Source of the DNA: Reyranella sp.
GTDB lineage: Bacteria > Pseudomonadota > Alphaproteobacteria > Reyranellales > Reyranellaceae
Direction of reading: 5' to 3'
DNA length: 64,000 bases
Assembly (NCBI RefSeq): GCF_017305915.1
Contig: NZ_JAFKJN010000008.1
Coordinates: forward strand, 186,001-250,000
The notes under the pieces were generated by a model. The model was not told where the DNA came from. It did not search any database and saw nothing but the letters and a program-made list of their open reading frames with translations. Of this stretch, positions 8,701 to 16,827 are shown piece after piece; position 1 is the first letter of the stretch, and the number at the start of each line of letters is the position of its first letter. Position numbers and translations under genes: made by a program.

Positions 8701-8882
8701 CCGAGCTGCGCCAGCCGCTGGGCGTCACCGTGGTCGGCGGCCTCCTGGTGTCGCAGTGCCTGACGCTGTTCATCACGCCCGTCGTCTACATCTGGTTCGA
8801 CCGGCTGCTCGGCGTGAAGTTCGGCGAGCTGCGGATCTTCGGCGGCAAGCGCAAGCAGGGCACCACCCAGCCAGCGGAGTAG
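5766..8882 (+). CDS. RND-family multidrug efflux permease (HAE1/MdtB-C-like)
   Basis: A 1038-aa inner-membrane proton/drug antiporter. It starts MSAICIRRPVMTILVM, the standard cytoplasmic IRRP motif before TM1, and has large periplasmic loops after TM1 and TM7. The proton-relay aspartates are D399 and D400 in GFVVDDAIVMLENI. A GIVKKNAIMMVDFA motif (about residue 918) marks TM10. Only one permease is present, unlike the paired MdtB/MdtC of enterobacteria, so it probably acts as a homotrimer. The adaptor lies upstream and an amidase follows after only 4 nt. No outer-membrane channel gene is present nearby. Confidence 0.92.
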   Translation: MSAICIRRPVMTILVMASFIIAGIFGYKQLPVAAVPRVDFPTIQVTAQLPGASPETMAASVATILERQFSTIAGVTTMTSTSSLGNTSIVLQFDLNRNIDGAALDVQSAISSSLRRLPPELPTPPSFRKVNPADYAIMFLSLSSSQVRLSDIDAFANRSILPRISTLPGMAQVLIFGSQKYAVRVRADLDQLAVRGLTLNELQSAIVAANSTKPLGAIADQRQNAILDATGPINKAADYNPVIVSFQNGAPVRISDVATAIDSVENDKVASWLNGTRAILLALYRQPDANTVQVIDRVKAMLPAIEAELPSGVTIEILNDRSVSIRDAIEDVEFTLCLAGILVITAIYFFLRSFRATLIPAIALPISVIGTFAGMFVLGHSIDNISLLALTLAVGFVVDDAIVMLENIVRHIEAGEKPMDAAFKGSKEVGFTIVSMTLSLVAVFIPVLFMGGVVGRMFNEFGMVISMAILISGIVSLTLTPMLCSRLLKPIDHHEKHNFLLRSFEWSFNRVTEGYSWALRRTVRMPRLVLAVTLSTFVITAILFQNIPKGFFPTEDIGQLSASTVGPDDASFDAMVARQSVLAEVIRRDPDVVSVMSTVGGGNAANTVNSGRIFVTLRNKPERKDTSQQVVARLRRATAAVPGINIYFQSVQSINIATTQTRAQYQFGMRSSDLAALRQFAPLMEERMKRIPIILDVNSDLQVRARQTSIEVDRDVASRLGLSVDQIRLLLYSAFGTRQISTIYAPDDTYQVILEADPRYADVNEVLRKIMIRTPTGAMVPLDTVAKKTDKPTSLTVNHIAQLPAVMISFNLGQGIALGEAVKAIQEVAAEVGLPAQIATSFEGSAQVFQQAVANQGMLLFAAVLVIYIILGILYENFIHPLTILSGLPSAGIGALLTLELFGMDLSVIAMIGIVMLIGIVKKNAIMMVDFALVRRAQGASAQDAIVEAAELRFRPIMMTTTCALLGSLPIAIGAGAGAELRQPLGVTVVGGLLVSQCLTLFITPVVYIWFDRLLGVKFGELRIFGGKRKQGTTQPAE

Positions 8883-8886
8883 CGCC

Positions 8887-10059
8887 ATGAGCGACGACAT
8901 CGGCGCCTTCGTGCCCGGCCCGCGGGTACGGATCGAGGGCCGCGCGGGCGGGCCGCTGTCGGACCTGACCTTCGCCGCCAAGGACCTGTTCGACGTCGCC
9001 GGCGTGCCGACCGGCGGCGGCAATCACGACTGGCCGACCGGCCGGCCGATCCCGACGCGGCATTCCTGGGCGGTGCAGACGCTGCTCGATGCCGGCGCCG
9101 CCCTGATCGGCAAGACCGTCACCGACGAGGTCTCGCTCGGCATCCTGGGCGAGAACGCCTTCGACGGCACGCCGAAGAACGTCCGCGCGCCGGGCCGCGT
9201 GCCCGGCGGCTCGTCCTCCGGCTCGGCGGCCGCCGTGGCCGCGGGCCTCTGCGACACCGCGCTGGGCACCGACACCGGCGGCTCGGTGCGCGTGCCGTCG
9301 AGCTTCTGCGGCCTCTACGGCATCCGGCCGACGCACGGCCGGATCGACACGACCGGCATGATGCCCCAGGCGCCGACCTCCGACACCACCGGCTGGTTCG
9401 CGCGCGATGCCGCGACCTTCGCAAAGGTCTCGGCGGCGATGCTGGGCGAGCCGATCCCGCGGGCGCTGCCGACCAGGCTGGTGATCGCGGTCGACACCTT
9501 CGGCTTCGCCGATGCCGGCGTCGCACAGGCGCTACGTCCGACGGTGACCCGGCTGGCCGAGCTGGTCGGCCACAGCCGCGAGGACATCATGGCGCCGCAG
9601 GGCCTCTCGACCTGGGCGATGGCGCAGCGCAGCCTGCAGCCGGTCGAGGCCTGGAACACCTTCAAGACGTGGCTCGACGAGCGCAATCCGCGCTTCGCCT
9701 TCTCGGTCGCCCGCGCCCTGGTGCAGGGCTCGATGGTGTCCGCCGCCGATCAGCGCTGGGCCAGCCTGATGCGCCAGGAGGCGCGCGGGCGGATGGCGCA
9801 TCTGCTGCCCGAGGGCACCATCCTGTGCCTGCCGACCACGCCGTTCCCGGCGCCGCCGGTGGGACAGAAGCTGTCCGTGCTCGATCCGCTGCGCGACCGC
9901 ATCACCTGTCTTTGTGCGCAGGGCGGACTTGCCGGCCATCCGCAGGTCAGTCTGCCCGGCGCAACGGTTGACGGATTGCCGGTCGGTCTGTCCATCATCG
10001 GTCCGCGCGGCAGCGACGCCAGCCTGGTGGCCGTGGCGCGCGCGCTGGCGGAGGGTTAG
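8887..10059 (+). CDS. Amidase-signature-family amidase
   Basis: A 390-aa hydrolase of the Ser-cisSer-Lys amidase family. Lys32 in FAAKDLFDV, the Ser cluster 109-111 in GGSSSGSAAA, and nucleophile Ser133 in TDTGGSVRVPSSF make the catalytic triad. It is shorter than GatA-type amidases (about 480 aa) and matches AtzE-like or plant-AMI1-like short forms, which act on small amides. Start ATG 8887 is 4 nt after the RND permease stop, suggesting cotranscription with the pump. The AtzH-like gene downstream often accompanies amidases of this type, supporting a small-amide catabolic role. Substrate is unknown. Confidence 0.88.
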   Translation: MSDDIGAFVPGPRVRIEGRAGGPLSDLTFAAKDLFDVAGVPTGGGNHDWPTGRPIPTRHSWAVQTLLDAGAALIGKTVTDEVSLGILGENAFDGTPKNVRAPGRVPGGSSSGSAAAVAAGLCDTALGTDTGGSVRVPSSFCGLYGIRPTHGRIDTTGMMPQAPTSDTTGWFARDAATFAKVSAAMLGEPIPRALPTRLVIAVDTFGFADAGVAQALRPTVTRLAELVGHSREDIMAPQGLSTWAMAQRSLQPVEAWNTFKTWLDERNPRFAFSVARALVQGSMVSAADQRWASLMRQEARGRMAHLLPEGTILCLPTTPFPAPPVGQKLSVLDPLRDRITCLCAQGGLAGHPQVSLPGATVDGLPVGLSIIGPRGSDASLVAVARALAEG

Positions 10060-10610
10060 TGCCGACCGAGAAGCAGAAGATGCTTGCGGGCGAGCTCTAT
10101 GTGGCGACCGGCGAGGAACTGGCGGCTGACGGCCGGCGCGTCGCGGAGTGGATGGACCGCTACAACGCCTCGATCGCCCGCACCCAGCGCGACTATCCCG
10201 CGATGCTGCGCGAGCTGCTCGGCGAGGTCGGCGAGGGGGCCTACATCCGGCTGCCCTTCCATTGCGACTACGGCTACAACATCAGCCTGGGCCGCGGCGT
10301 CTTCCTCAACTTCAACTGCGTGATCCTCGACGTCGTGAAGGTGGCGATCGGCGACGGCACGCAGATCGGCCCCGGCGTGCAGATCCTCACCGCCGACCAT
10401 CCGCGCGATCCGGCGCGACGGCGCGCCGGCCTGGAGCTCGGCCCGCCCGTCACCATCGGCCGGAACGTGTGGATCGGCGCCGCGGCGATCATCCTGCCAG
10501 GCGTCACCGTCGGCGACGATGCGATCGTCGGCGCCGGCGCCGTGGTGACGCGCGACGTGCGCAGCGGTGCTACGGTGGTGGGCAATCCTGCGAAAGAGCG
10601 TGCCGCGTGA
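10059..10610 (+). CDS. Maltose O-acetyltransferase-like hexapeptide acetyltransferase
   Basis: A 183-aa left-handed beta-helix acetyltransferase of the Maa/NodL/LacA type, which uses acetyl-CoA to acetylate sugars. The N-terminal Mac domain contains KMLAGELY (residues 7-14). His114 in TADHPRDP is the catalytic base. Hexapeptide repeats such as IGRNVWIGAAAIILPGV follow, and the C-terminus VVGNPAKER is characteristic. The GTG at 10059 overlaps the last base of the amidase stop codon, so the genes are translationally coupled. A sugar acetyltransferase inside an amide-catabolism operon is unexpected; its acceptor may be the pathway intermediate or unrelated. Confidence 0.88.
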   Translation: MPTEKQKMLAGELYVATGEELAADGRRVAEWMDRYNASIARTQRDYPAMLRELLGEVGEGAYIRLPFHCDYGYNISLGRGVFLNFNCVILDVVKVAIGDGTQIGPGVQILTADHPRDPARRRAGLELGPPVTIGRNVWIGAAAIILPGVTVGDDAIVGAGAVVTRDVRSGATVVGNPAKERAA

Positions 10611-11011
10611 CCGATCTCACCCCGAACATCCCCGAAGTCGTCGCCGAGGTATCGGCTCTCTTCGAGCGCTACGAGCAGGCGCTGATCGACAAGGATGTCG
10701 AGGTGCTCGATTCGACCTTCTGGCGGAGCCCGCACACCATCCGCCTCGCCAATGCCGAGCACGGCTACGGCTTCGATCGCATCCATGCCTTCCGCGTCGC
10801 GCGGCCGCCCGGACCCGGCACCAAGGAGAAGCGGCTGCGCCTCGACATCGTCACGCTGGGCCGCGACCTTGCGACGGTCTCGCTGGTCTACAAGGTCCGC
10901 GGGCAGGACAAGACCGGGCGGCAGACCCAGACCTGGGTGCGCTTCCCCGATGTCGGCTGGAAGGTGATCCACGCCCACGTCTCGATGATCGCGGAGCAGC
11001 CGGTTTTGTAA
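10607..11011 (+). CDS. AtzH-like/SnoaL-fold protein (DUF3225 type)
   Basis: A 134-aa NTF2-like cone-fold protein. The helix ALFERYEQALIDKDVEVLDSTFW and the strand WVRFPDVGWKVIHAHVSM are features of the AtzH/HpxZ group. Members of that group sit beside amidases in cyanurate, biuret and oxalurate degradation and appear to assist the amidase rather than catalyse alone. GTG 10607 overlaps the acetyltransferase stop by 4 nt (GTGA). The pairing with the amidase two genes upstream supports an AtzE/AtzH-like functional unit, but no cyanuric acid ring enzyme is present nearby. Confidence 0.8.
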   Translation: MTDLTPNIPEVVAEVSALFERYEQALIDKDVEVLDSTFWRSPHTIRLANAEHGYGFDRIHAFRVARPPGPGTKEKRLRLDIVTLGRDLATVSLVYKVRGQDKTGRQTQTWVRFPDVGWKVIHAHVSMIAEQPVL

Positions 11012-11027
11012 GGAGTAGGAGGAAACC

Positions 11028-12065
11028 ATGGCGGCAGAAACGACGCCCACGCTCGGCAATGTGATCGCGCCCAATCTCGAATGGGTCGCCAAGACCGCCG
11101 AGCCTGCGCTGGAACCCGACCTGCCGATCGTCGATCCGCACCACCATCTGTGGCAGCGCGCGGGCAACGACTACATGTTCCACGACCTGCTGGCCGACAC
11201 CCAAACCGGCCACAACATCGTCGGCACCGTCTTCGTCGATTGCCATTCGATGTACCGCAAGGAAGGGCCGGCCGAGATGCGCTGCCTCGGCGAGACCGAG
11301 TTCGCCAATGGCGTGGCCGCCATGAGCGCCTCCGGCATCTACGGCAACCTGCGCGCCTGCGCCGGCATCGTCAGCCATGTCGATCTGCGCCTGGGCGCGA
11401 AGGCGGGCGCGGTGTTCGATGCCCAGATCGCCGCCGGCAACGGCCGCTTCAAGGGCATCCGCTACCAGACTGGCTGGGACGCCGATCCCGGCATCCGCAA
11501 CTCGCGCACCGATCCGACGGCCGAGCTGACCCGCGACAAGACCTGGCGCGAGGGCTTCAAGGCGCTGGCCAGGCGCAACCTGACCTTCGACGCCTGGCTC
11601 TACCATCCGCAGATCGCCGAGATCGCCGAGCTGGCCGACGCCTACCCCGACACCCCGATCATTCTCGACCATATCGGCGGACCGCTGGGCTATGCCGGCT
11701 ACGCCAACCGCCATGACGAGGTGCGCGGCGTCTGGAAGAAGACCATGGCCGAGCTCGCCAAGCGCCAGAACATCACCGTCAAGGTCGGCGGGCTTGGCAT
11801 GGCGATGGGCTGGTTCGACTTCTACCAGCGGCCCAAGCCGCCAAGCTCGCAGGAGCTGGCCGAGGCGTTCCGGCCTTGGGTCGAAACGTGCATAGAGCTG
11901 TTCGGAGCGCACCGCTGCATGTACGAGAGCAACTTCCCCGTCGACAAGATCACCAGCGGCTACGGCGTGCTGTGGAATGCCTTCAAGCGGATCACCGCCA
12001 AGGCCTCGGTCGACGAGAAGAAGGCCCTGTTCTCCGGCACGGCATCCCGCGTCTACCAGCTCTAG
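11028..12065 (+). CDS. Amidohydrolase_2-family metal-dependent hydrolase
   Basis: A 345-aa TIM-barrel hydrolase of the type that includes lactonases and decarboxylases related to ACMSD. The metal motif is VDPHHHLW near residues 34-41; further ligands are probably in LDHIGGPLGYAG near 213 and the ESNFPVDK segment near 301. A purine-rich GGAGTAGGAGG just upstream is a strong ribosome binding site for ATG 11028. It lies 16 nt after the AtzH-like gene and 11 nt before a solute-binding protein, in the same operon. It probably hydrolyses a lactone, amide or carboxylate intermediate; specificity is not visible. Confidence 0.85.
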   Translation: MAAETTPTLGNVIAPNLEWVAKTAEPALEPDLPIVDPHHHLWQRAGNDYMFHDLLADTQTGHNIVGTVFVDCHSMYRKEGPAEMRCLGETEFANGVAAMSASGIYGNLRACAGIVSHVDLRLGAKAGAVFDAQIAAGNGRFKGIRYQTGWDADPGIRNSRTDPTAELTRDKTWREGFKALARRNLTFDAWLYHPQIAEIAELADAYPDTPIILDHIGGPLGYAGYANRHDEVRGVWKKTMAELAKRQNITVKVGGLGMAMGWFDFYQRPKPPSSQELAEAFRPWVETCIELFGAHRCMYESNFPVDKITSGYGVLWNAFKRITAKASVDEKKALFSGTASRVYQL

Positions 12066-12076
12066 AGGAGGTTCAG

Positions 12077-13645
12077 ATGCGTCGTCTCCTGCTTGCGTCC
12101 GTTGCGTTGGCCACCCTCGCCGCGGCGCCGTTCGCCTCGGCGCAGACCTTCAAGGTCGTCATGCATTCCGACGTGAAAGCGCTCGATCCGGTGTGGAGCG
12201 GCGCTTACATCACGCGCAACCACGGCTACATGCTGTACGACACGCTGTTCGCGCTCGACGAGAACCTGCAGGTCAAGCCGCAGATGGTCGACAAGTGGGA
12301 GACCAGCCCGGACGGCCTCACCTGGACCTTCACCCTGCGCGACGGCCTCGAGTTCCACGACGGCGCGCCGGTGACGTCGGAGGACGTCATCGCCTCGCTG
12401 AAGCGCTGGGCGTCGCGCGATTCGATGGGCCAGAAGCTCGCCGCCTCGGTGGCCGAGTACAAGGCGGTCGACGCCAGGACCTTCCAGATCCTGCTCAAGC
12501 AGAAGTTCGGGCCGCTGCTCGAGGCGCTCGGCAAGCCGTCGGTGGTCGTGCCCTTCATCTTCCCCAAGAAGGCGGCGGAGGCGCAGGACGCCTTCACCCA
12601 GAGCGACAACGTGATCGGCTCGGGACCGTTCATCTTCAAGAAAGACGAATGGAAGCCCGGCGAGAAGCTGGTCTACGTCAAGAACCCCAAGTACAAGCCG
12701 CGGCCCGAGCCGATGTCGGGCCTGGCCGGCGGCAAGGTGGTGAACCTCGACCGCGTCGAATGGGTCTGGATCCCCGATGCCGACACCCAGATGAACGCTC
12801 TCGTGAATGGCGAGATCGACATGATCGAGAGCGTCAACTACGACCACCTGCCGATCCTGGAGAAGGCCAAGGGCGTCAAAGTCCTGACCAGCCGGACCTC
12901 CAACCAGTACGTCTTCCGCATGAACTGGCTGCAGCCGCCGTTCAACGACGTGAAGGTCCGCCGCGCCGCCGCCTATGCGCTGAGCCAGCCCGAGTTCCTC
13001 GAGGCCAACATTGGCGACAAGCGATTCTACAAAGTGTGCAAGGCGATGTTCACCTGCGGCACGGCGCTGGAATCGACGGTCGGCATGGACGGGCTGATCG
13101 AAGGAAACATCGCCAAGGCCAAGGAGCTGCTGGCCGAGGCCAAGTATGACGGCGCGCTGGTGGTGATCCCGCAGCCGTCGGATCTCGGCGTCATCAAGCA
13201 GCTTGCGCCGGTTGCCAAGGCGCAGCTCGAGAAGGCGGGCTTCAAGGTCGAGGTCCAGCCGATGGACTGGCAGAGCATGGTGACCCGCCTCACCACCAAG
13301 AAGGGGCCGGTGACCGACGGCGGCTGGAGCGCCTTCGGCACCAGCTGGGTGCAGGTCGACATCCTCGATCCGCTGATGACGCCGAATCTCGCCGCGACCT
13401 GCGAGAAGGCGCGCGCCGGCTGGCCCTGCGACGAGGGAATCGAGAAGCTGCGCGACGCCTTCATCGCCGCCGGCACGCCGGCCGAGAAGAAGGCCGCGGC
13501 AGAGACGGTCCAGAAGCGCGCTATGGAGGTGGTGACCCACATCCCGCTCGGTGAATGGGTCGGCGTCTGGGCGGTGCGAAGCAACATCGAGACGCCGGCC
13601 GTGACCGCGCCGGTCACGGCGTTCTGGGGCATCAGCAAGAAGTGA
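12077..13645 (+). CDS. ABC transporter substrate-binding protein, family 5
   Basis: A 522-aa periplasmic binding protein of the DppA/OppA type. A Sec signal peptide runs MRRLLLASVALATLAAAPFA with cleavage likely after the SAQ-like site near residue 23. The start ATG 12077 follows AGAGGAGG and gives the signal peptide; longer frames upstream do not. Family features include MLYDTLFALDENLQVKPQMV and TWTFTLRDGLEFHDGAPVT. No cognate permease or ATPase genes follow. It is clearly related to the pair at 20614 and 22222, which share long stretches such as GSGPFIFKKDEWKPGEK. The ligand may be the amide or peptide processed by the upstream enzymes. Confidence 0.9.
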   Translation: MRRLLLASVALATLAAAPFASAQTFKVVMHSDVKALDPVWSGAYITRNHGYMLYDTLFALDENLQVKPQMVDKWETSPDGLTWTFTLRDGLEFHDGAPVTSEDVIASLKRWASRDSMGQKLAASVAEYKAVDARTFQILLKQKFGPLLEALGKPSVVVPFIFPKKAAEAQDAFTQSDNVIGSGPFIFKKDEWKPGEKLVYVKNPKYKPRPEPMSGLAGGKVVNLDRVEWVWIPDADTQMNALVNGEIDMIESVNYDHLPILEKAKGVKVLTSRTSNQYVFRMNWLQPPFNDVKVRRAAAYALSQPEFLEANIGDKRFYKVCKAMFTCGTALESTVGMDGLIEGNIAKAKELLAEAKYDGALVVIPQPSDLGVIKQLAPVAKAQLEKAGFKVEVQPMDWQSMVTRLTTKKGPVTDGGWSAFGTSWVQVDILDPLMTPNLAATCEKARAGWPCDEGIEKLRDAFIAAGTPAEKKAAAETVQKRAMEVVTHIPLGEWVGVWAVRSNIETPAVTAPVTAFWGISKK

Positions 13646-13652
13646 CACAGGA

Positions 13653-13682
13653 AAGATCCCTCGGCTTCGCCTCGGGATGACA
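13653..13682 (-). repeat. GTCATCCCGAG repeat, third copy
   Basis: AAGATCCCTCGGCTTCGCCT followed by CGGGATGACA lies between two solute-binding protein genes. It matches the copies around the GIY-YIG gene at their conserved ends and can form a hairpin with ATCCC/GGGAT and GGC/GCC pairs around a TTC loop. The single copy here has no nuclease gene beside it. Confidence 0.7.
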
Positions 13683-13714
13683 GTAGACTCGCGCCCCTGA
13701 AAAGGGAGGCGTGA

Positions 13715-14740
13715 GTGTTCAAGGGTTTGACGCGCCGGATGGCGCTGGCGGGTCTCGCGGCCGCGCCGTTCGTGCAGGGCGCGCGCGCGCAGGATCTGGC
13801 CAAGGCGTCGATCGCGCTGCTGCGGCTCACCTCGTCGGGGCCGGTGTTCATCGCGCTCGAGAAAGGCTGGTTCAAGGAGGCGGGCCTCGATCTCGCGATC
13901 AAGGACTTCACCGCCGCGTCGCAGCCGCCGCTCGCCGTGGTCTCCGGGGATGCCGACTTCGGCACCACCGCCTTCACCGCGGGCTTCTTCAACCTCGCGG
14001 CCAAGGGCGGCGTCAAGGTGATCGCGGCGCAGAGCGCGGAGAAGCCGGGCTATCCGCTGGTCGCGATCGCCGTCACCAACGCGGCGTGGGATGCGGGCGT
14101 GCGCACCATCAAGGACCTCGCCGGCAAGCGCATCGCCATGACCACGGCCGGCTCCTCGATGCACTATTCTATCGAGATCGTGGCGCGCAAGCACGGCGTC
14201 GACCCCAAGACCGTCACCATGGTGCCGCTGAACACGCTGCCGAACATGGCGGCGGCCTTCAAGGGCGGCACGGTCGACGGCGCGCTCTTCCCGGTGACGA
14301 CCTGGCGGCAGGTCGAGGCGGACGGCGGCGGCCATCTCATCTCCTGGGTCGGCGACGAGGCGCCGTGGCAGTTGGGCGGCGTCTTCACCGCGCCCAGGAC
14401 GATCGCCGAGCGGCGGCCCTTGGTGGCGAAGTTCATCGCCGGCTACCAGCGCGGCGCCGCGGCCTACAACGACGCCTTCGGCAAGCGCGAGAACGGCAAG
14501 ATCGTGCCCGGGCCGGGCTATGACGATCTGCTGGCGCTGCTCGCGACGGCGGTGAAGCAGTCACCGCAGCTTGTCGCTGCAGGGCTGCCCTACATCGATC
14601 CGCAGGGCCGCCTCGACGTCGGCGACATCCATAACCAGGTCAAGCTCTGGCAGGCGCAGGGCCAGGTGGCGCGCGACGCCGATCCCAAGACCTTCGTCGA
14701 CCTCACCTTCGTGAACGGCCACTTCAACGTGCCGGGCTGA
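13715..14740 (+). CDS. ABC transporter substrate-binding protein, NitT/TauT (SsuA/NMT1) type
   Basis: A 341-aa periplasmic protein with an N-terminal signal, FKGLTRRMALAGLAAAPFV, whose RRMALAG could be read as a twin-arginine or ordinary Sec signal. The mature part begins near AQDLAKASIALLRLTS and contains PVFIALEKGWFKEAGLDL and VSGDADFGTTAFTAGFFNLAAKGG, typical of sulfonate/nitrate/pyrimidine-precursor binding proteins. GTG 13715 is preferred because GGGAGG lies 5-6 nt upstream and the signal follows directly; another GTG at 13711 is in a different frame. No permease or ATPase follows. Ligand unknown. Confidence 0.88.
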   Translation: MFKGLTRRMALAGLAAAPFVQGARAQDLAKASIALLRLTSSGPVFIALEKGWFKEAGLDLAIKDFTAASQPPLAVVSGDADFGTTAFTAGFFNLAAKGGVKVIAAQSAEKPGYPLVAIAVTNAAWDAGVRTIKDLAGKRIAMTTAGSSMHYSIEIVARKHGVDPKTVTMVPLNTLPNMAAAFKGGTVDGALFPVTTWRQVEADGGGHLISWVGDEAPWQLGGVFTAPRTIAERRPLVAKFIAGYQRGAAAYNDAFGKRENGKIVPGPGYDDLLALLATAVKQSPQLVAAGLPYIDPQGRLDVGDIHNQVKLWQAQGQVARDADPKTFVDLTFVNGHFNVPG

Positions 14741-14875
14741 GCTCGAGCGCCTCTCCGGCCCGTCGAATCGCGAGGAGACATGACACAGCAATGACACAGC
14801 TCTGCTGGAACTCGACCCCTACCATCCGGTTCTTCCGCAATCTTCGGTCAGTGACGGCCATCGGCAGGTTACTGT

Positions 14876-15904
14876 ATGAGGCGCGCTCGCCTGACGATCA
14901 TTCTCCTGGGCCTCGGCTTCACCTGTTGCGTCGTGGATGCAGCCCGCTCCGAGTCGTCGCGCATCGCCCTCGTCATCGCCAACAGCGAGTACGCAAACTT
15001 TCCCGCTGTGTCGCGCTGCACGCCCGCCGCTGCGACGGCGCGCGACAGCCTGCGCGCCAAGGGCTTCGAGGTCATCGAGCGCAATAACCTGGGGCGCGGC
15101 GAGTTCGACACGGCGATCGGCATGCTGGCGCGCCGCATCGCGGCAGCGCCGCCGGCGGTAGCGGCCGTGTACTATTGCGGCTACGCGGCCGAATTCAACA
15201 ATCGCTCCTTCTTGCTGCCGGTCTCCGCCGTGCTGACCCGCGACAACGACCTCCTCAGCCAGGGCATCCTCGTCAAGAGCGTAATCGAGAGCCTGCGGCA
15301 CACGCCGGACAGTGTGGGCCTGGTGCTGCTCGACGTCTTCCAGCCGTCCAACGCGCCCAGCCGCCGCATGGGTCAGCTCGCCGAGCATCTGCCGGCATCG
15401 AGCTTCGCGGTGATCGCCGCCGGCAACGAACCCAACGGCGAGGGCGCGACGGCGCTCGCTCTCGGGCTGCGCGACGAGCTCTCCGCCGCCGACGCGGGGG
15501 TCGACAGCGTAACCAATGGCCTGCGCCGCCGGCTCGCCAAGGAACCGGTGACAGCGCAGGTCATCGCCGCCACCGGGGATGCAGCGCTCGCGGCCGAGAA
15601 ACGGCCGGCGCCGCCGTCGGCCGCGTCGATCGCGCCGCCCCCGCCCGTGCCGCCGCCCCCGCCCTCCTTCAAGGCGGCGCCGCAACGGCACGTCATGGTC
15701 GACGAGGATCAGATGTCCGACAGCGACCGGCGCCAGGTCCAGACCGTGCTCGCCACCATGGGCTACTACTCCGGCCGAATCGACGGCGCTTTCGGCCTCG
15801 AAACGCGGGCCGCCATCCGCCGCTATCAGTTCGAGATCAAGGCCGAGCTCACGGGTCGCCTGACGGCGGAGCAGGCGACCAGGCTCGTCAACAGCATGCG
15901 GTGA
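14876..15904 (+). CDS. Inactive caspase-fold protein with C-terminal peptidoglycan-binding domain
   Basis: A 342-aa exported protein. A signal peptide covers about residues 1-23, followed by a caspase-like (peptidase C14) fold starting RIALVIANSEY at 29. The catalytic His motif, normally YYSGHG, reads YYCGYA (99-104), with Tyr103 for His. The Cys motif, normally LDACR, reads LDVFQ (152-156), with Phe155 for Cys. Both catalytic residues are therefore missing. A Pro-rich linker (about 247-264) leads to a PG_binding_1 domain (about 280-340) with QVQTVLATMGYYSGRIDG and RAAIRRYQ. It heads a row of four co-directional signalling genes and probably acts as a sensor or scaffold in the periplasm; this role is inferred. 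Confidence 0.82.
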   Translation: MRRARLTIILLGLGFTCCVVDAARSESSRIALVIANSEYANFPAVSRCTPAAATARDSLRAKGFEVIERNNLGRGEFDTAIGMLARRIAAAPPAVAAVYYCGYAAEFNNRSFLLPVSAVLTRDNDLLSQGILVKSVIESLRHTPDSVGLVLLDVFQPSNAPSRRMGQLAEHLPASSFAVIAAGNEPNGEGATALALGLRDELSAADAGVDSVTNGLRRRLAKEPVTAQVIAATGDAALAAEKRPAPPSAASIAPPPPVPPPPPSFKAAPQRHVMVDEDQMSDSDRRQVQTVLATMGYYSGRIDGAFGLETRAAIRRYQFEIKAELTGRLTAEQATRLVNSMR

Positions 15905-15929
15905 TGCCCAAAGAGCACAGGGGGCAGCG

Positions 15930-16802
15930 ATGGGACTGCGGGCCAAATTCAATCTGGTGATGATCGCCGCCTTCGCGATCGGGCTCGGCGTGGCGACGTT
16001 CCTGGCGCGCGAGATAACAACCGACGAAGCCAAGCGCCAGGTGCTGAACGAGGCGACGCTGATCATGCGCGCCGGCACGGCGATCCGAAGCTACACCCAG
16101 AAGGAGATCGGCCCCCTCCTGAGTGAACAGATGTCGGTGCGCTTCCTTCCCCACTCGGTACCGTCATGGTCGGCGCATACGGTGCTGCGCGCGGTGCAGA
16201 AGGACTATCCCGACTATTCCTACAAGGAGGCGGCACTCAACCCGACCAATCCCGCCGACCGCGCCACCAACTGGGAGGCCGACATCATCGCCGCCTTCAA
16301 GCGCGACGGCGGGCTCAAGGAGTTCGTTACCACACGAGACACGCCCAACGGGCAGTTCCTGGCCTTCGCTCGGCCTTTCCGGCTGACCGACCGGGGGTGC
16401 CTCGGCTGCCATTCGACGCCCGCCGCCGCGCCGCCGACGATGGTCGACCTCTACGGCAACGGCAACGGCTTCGGCTGGACACAAGGCGACGTGATCGGCG
16501 CGCAGATCGTCTCGGTGCCGATGACGCTCGCGCTCACGCGCGCCAACCACTCGCTACTGGCCTTCGTCGCTGCGCTGAGCGCGGTGTTCCTGGTCATGCT
16601 GATAGCGCTGAACGTGCTGATGCACTTCTTCATCCTGAAGCCGATGCAGCGGATCACGACGCTCGCCCGCGACGTTAGCGCCGGCAAGCCCGACGTGCCG
16701 GAGTATGCGGTCAGGGGCAAGGACGAGATCGCCTCGCTCGGGCGATCGTTCAATCTGATGCATCGCAGCCTTCAGAACGCCATGCGCATGCTCGAGAATT
16801 GA
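15930..16802 (+). CDS. Haem-c-type sensor protein with DUF3365-like and HAMP domains
   Basis: A 290-aa membrane protein. TM1 spans about 8-27, a periplasmic domain about 28-205, TM2 about 207-234 and a HAMP domain about 235-285 starting FILKPMQRI. The periplasmic domain contains CLGCH at 157-161, a covalent haem-c motif as in DUF3365/Tll0287-like sensors. There is no kinase, cyclase or methyl-accepting domain after HAMP, so output must pass to a partner. The kinase gene begins 25 nt downstream, making it the obvious candidate. It probably reports redox state or a diatomic gas. Confidence 0.82.
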   Translation: MGLRAKFNLVMIAAFAIGLGVATFLAREITTDEAKRQVLNEATLIMRAGTAIRSYTQKEIGPLLSEQMSVRFLPHSVPSWSAHTVLRAVQKDYPDYSYKEAALNPTNPADRATNWEADIIAAFKRDGGLKEFVTTRDTPNGQFLAFARPFRLTDRGCLGCHSTPAAAPPTMVDLYGNGNGFGWTQGDVIGAQIVSVPMTLALTRANHSLLAFVAALSAVFLVMLIALNVLMHFFILKPMQRITTLARDVSAGKPDVPEYAVRGKDEIASLGRSFNLMHRSLQNAMRMLEN

Positions 16803-16827
16803 TGACGGTCTACACCGGGTCCCGATC

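Noticed and set aside
4668..9023. A 1451-codon open frame on the minus strand opposite the RND adaptor and permease.
   Set aside because: It is rich in His, Arg, Asp and Gln with no domain and lies antisense to well-supported genes. Such frames arise from the codon bias of GC-rich DNA.
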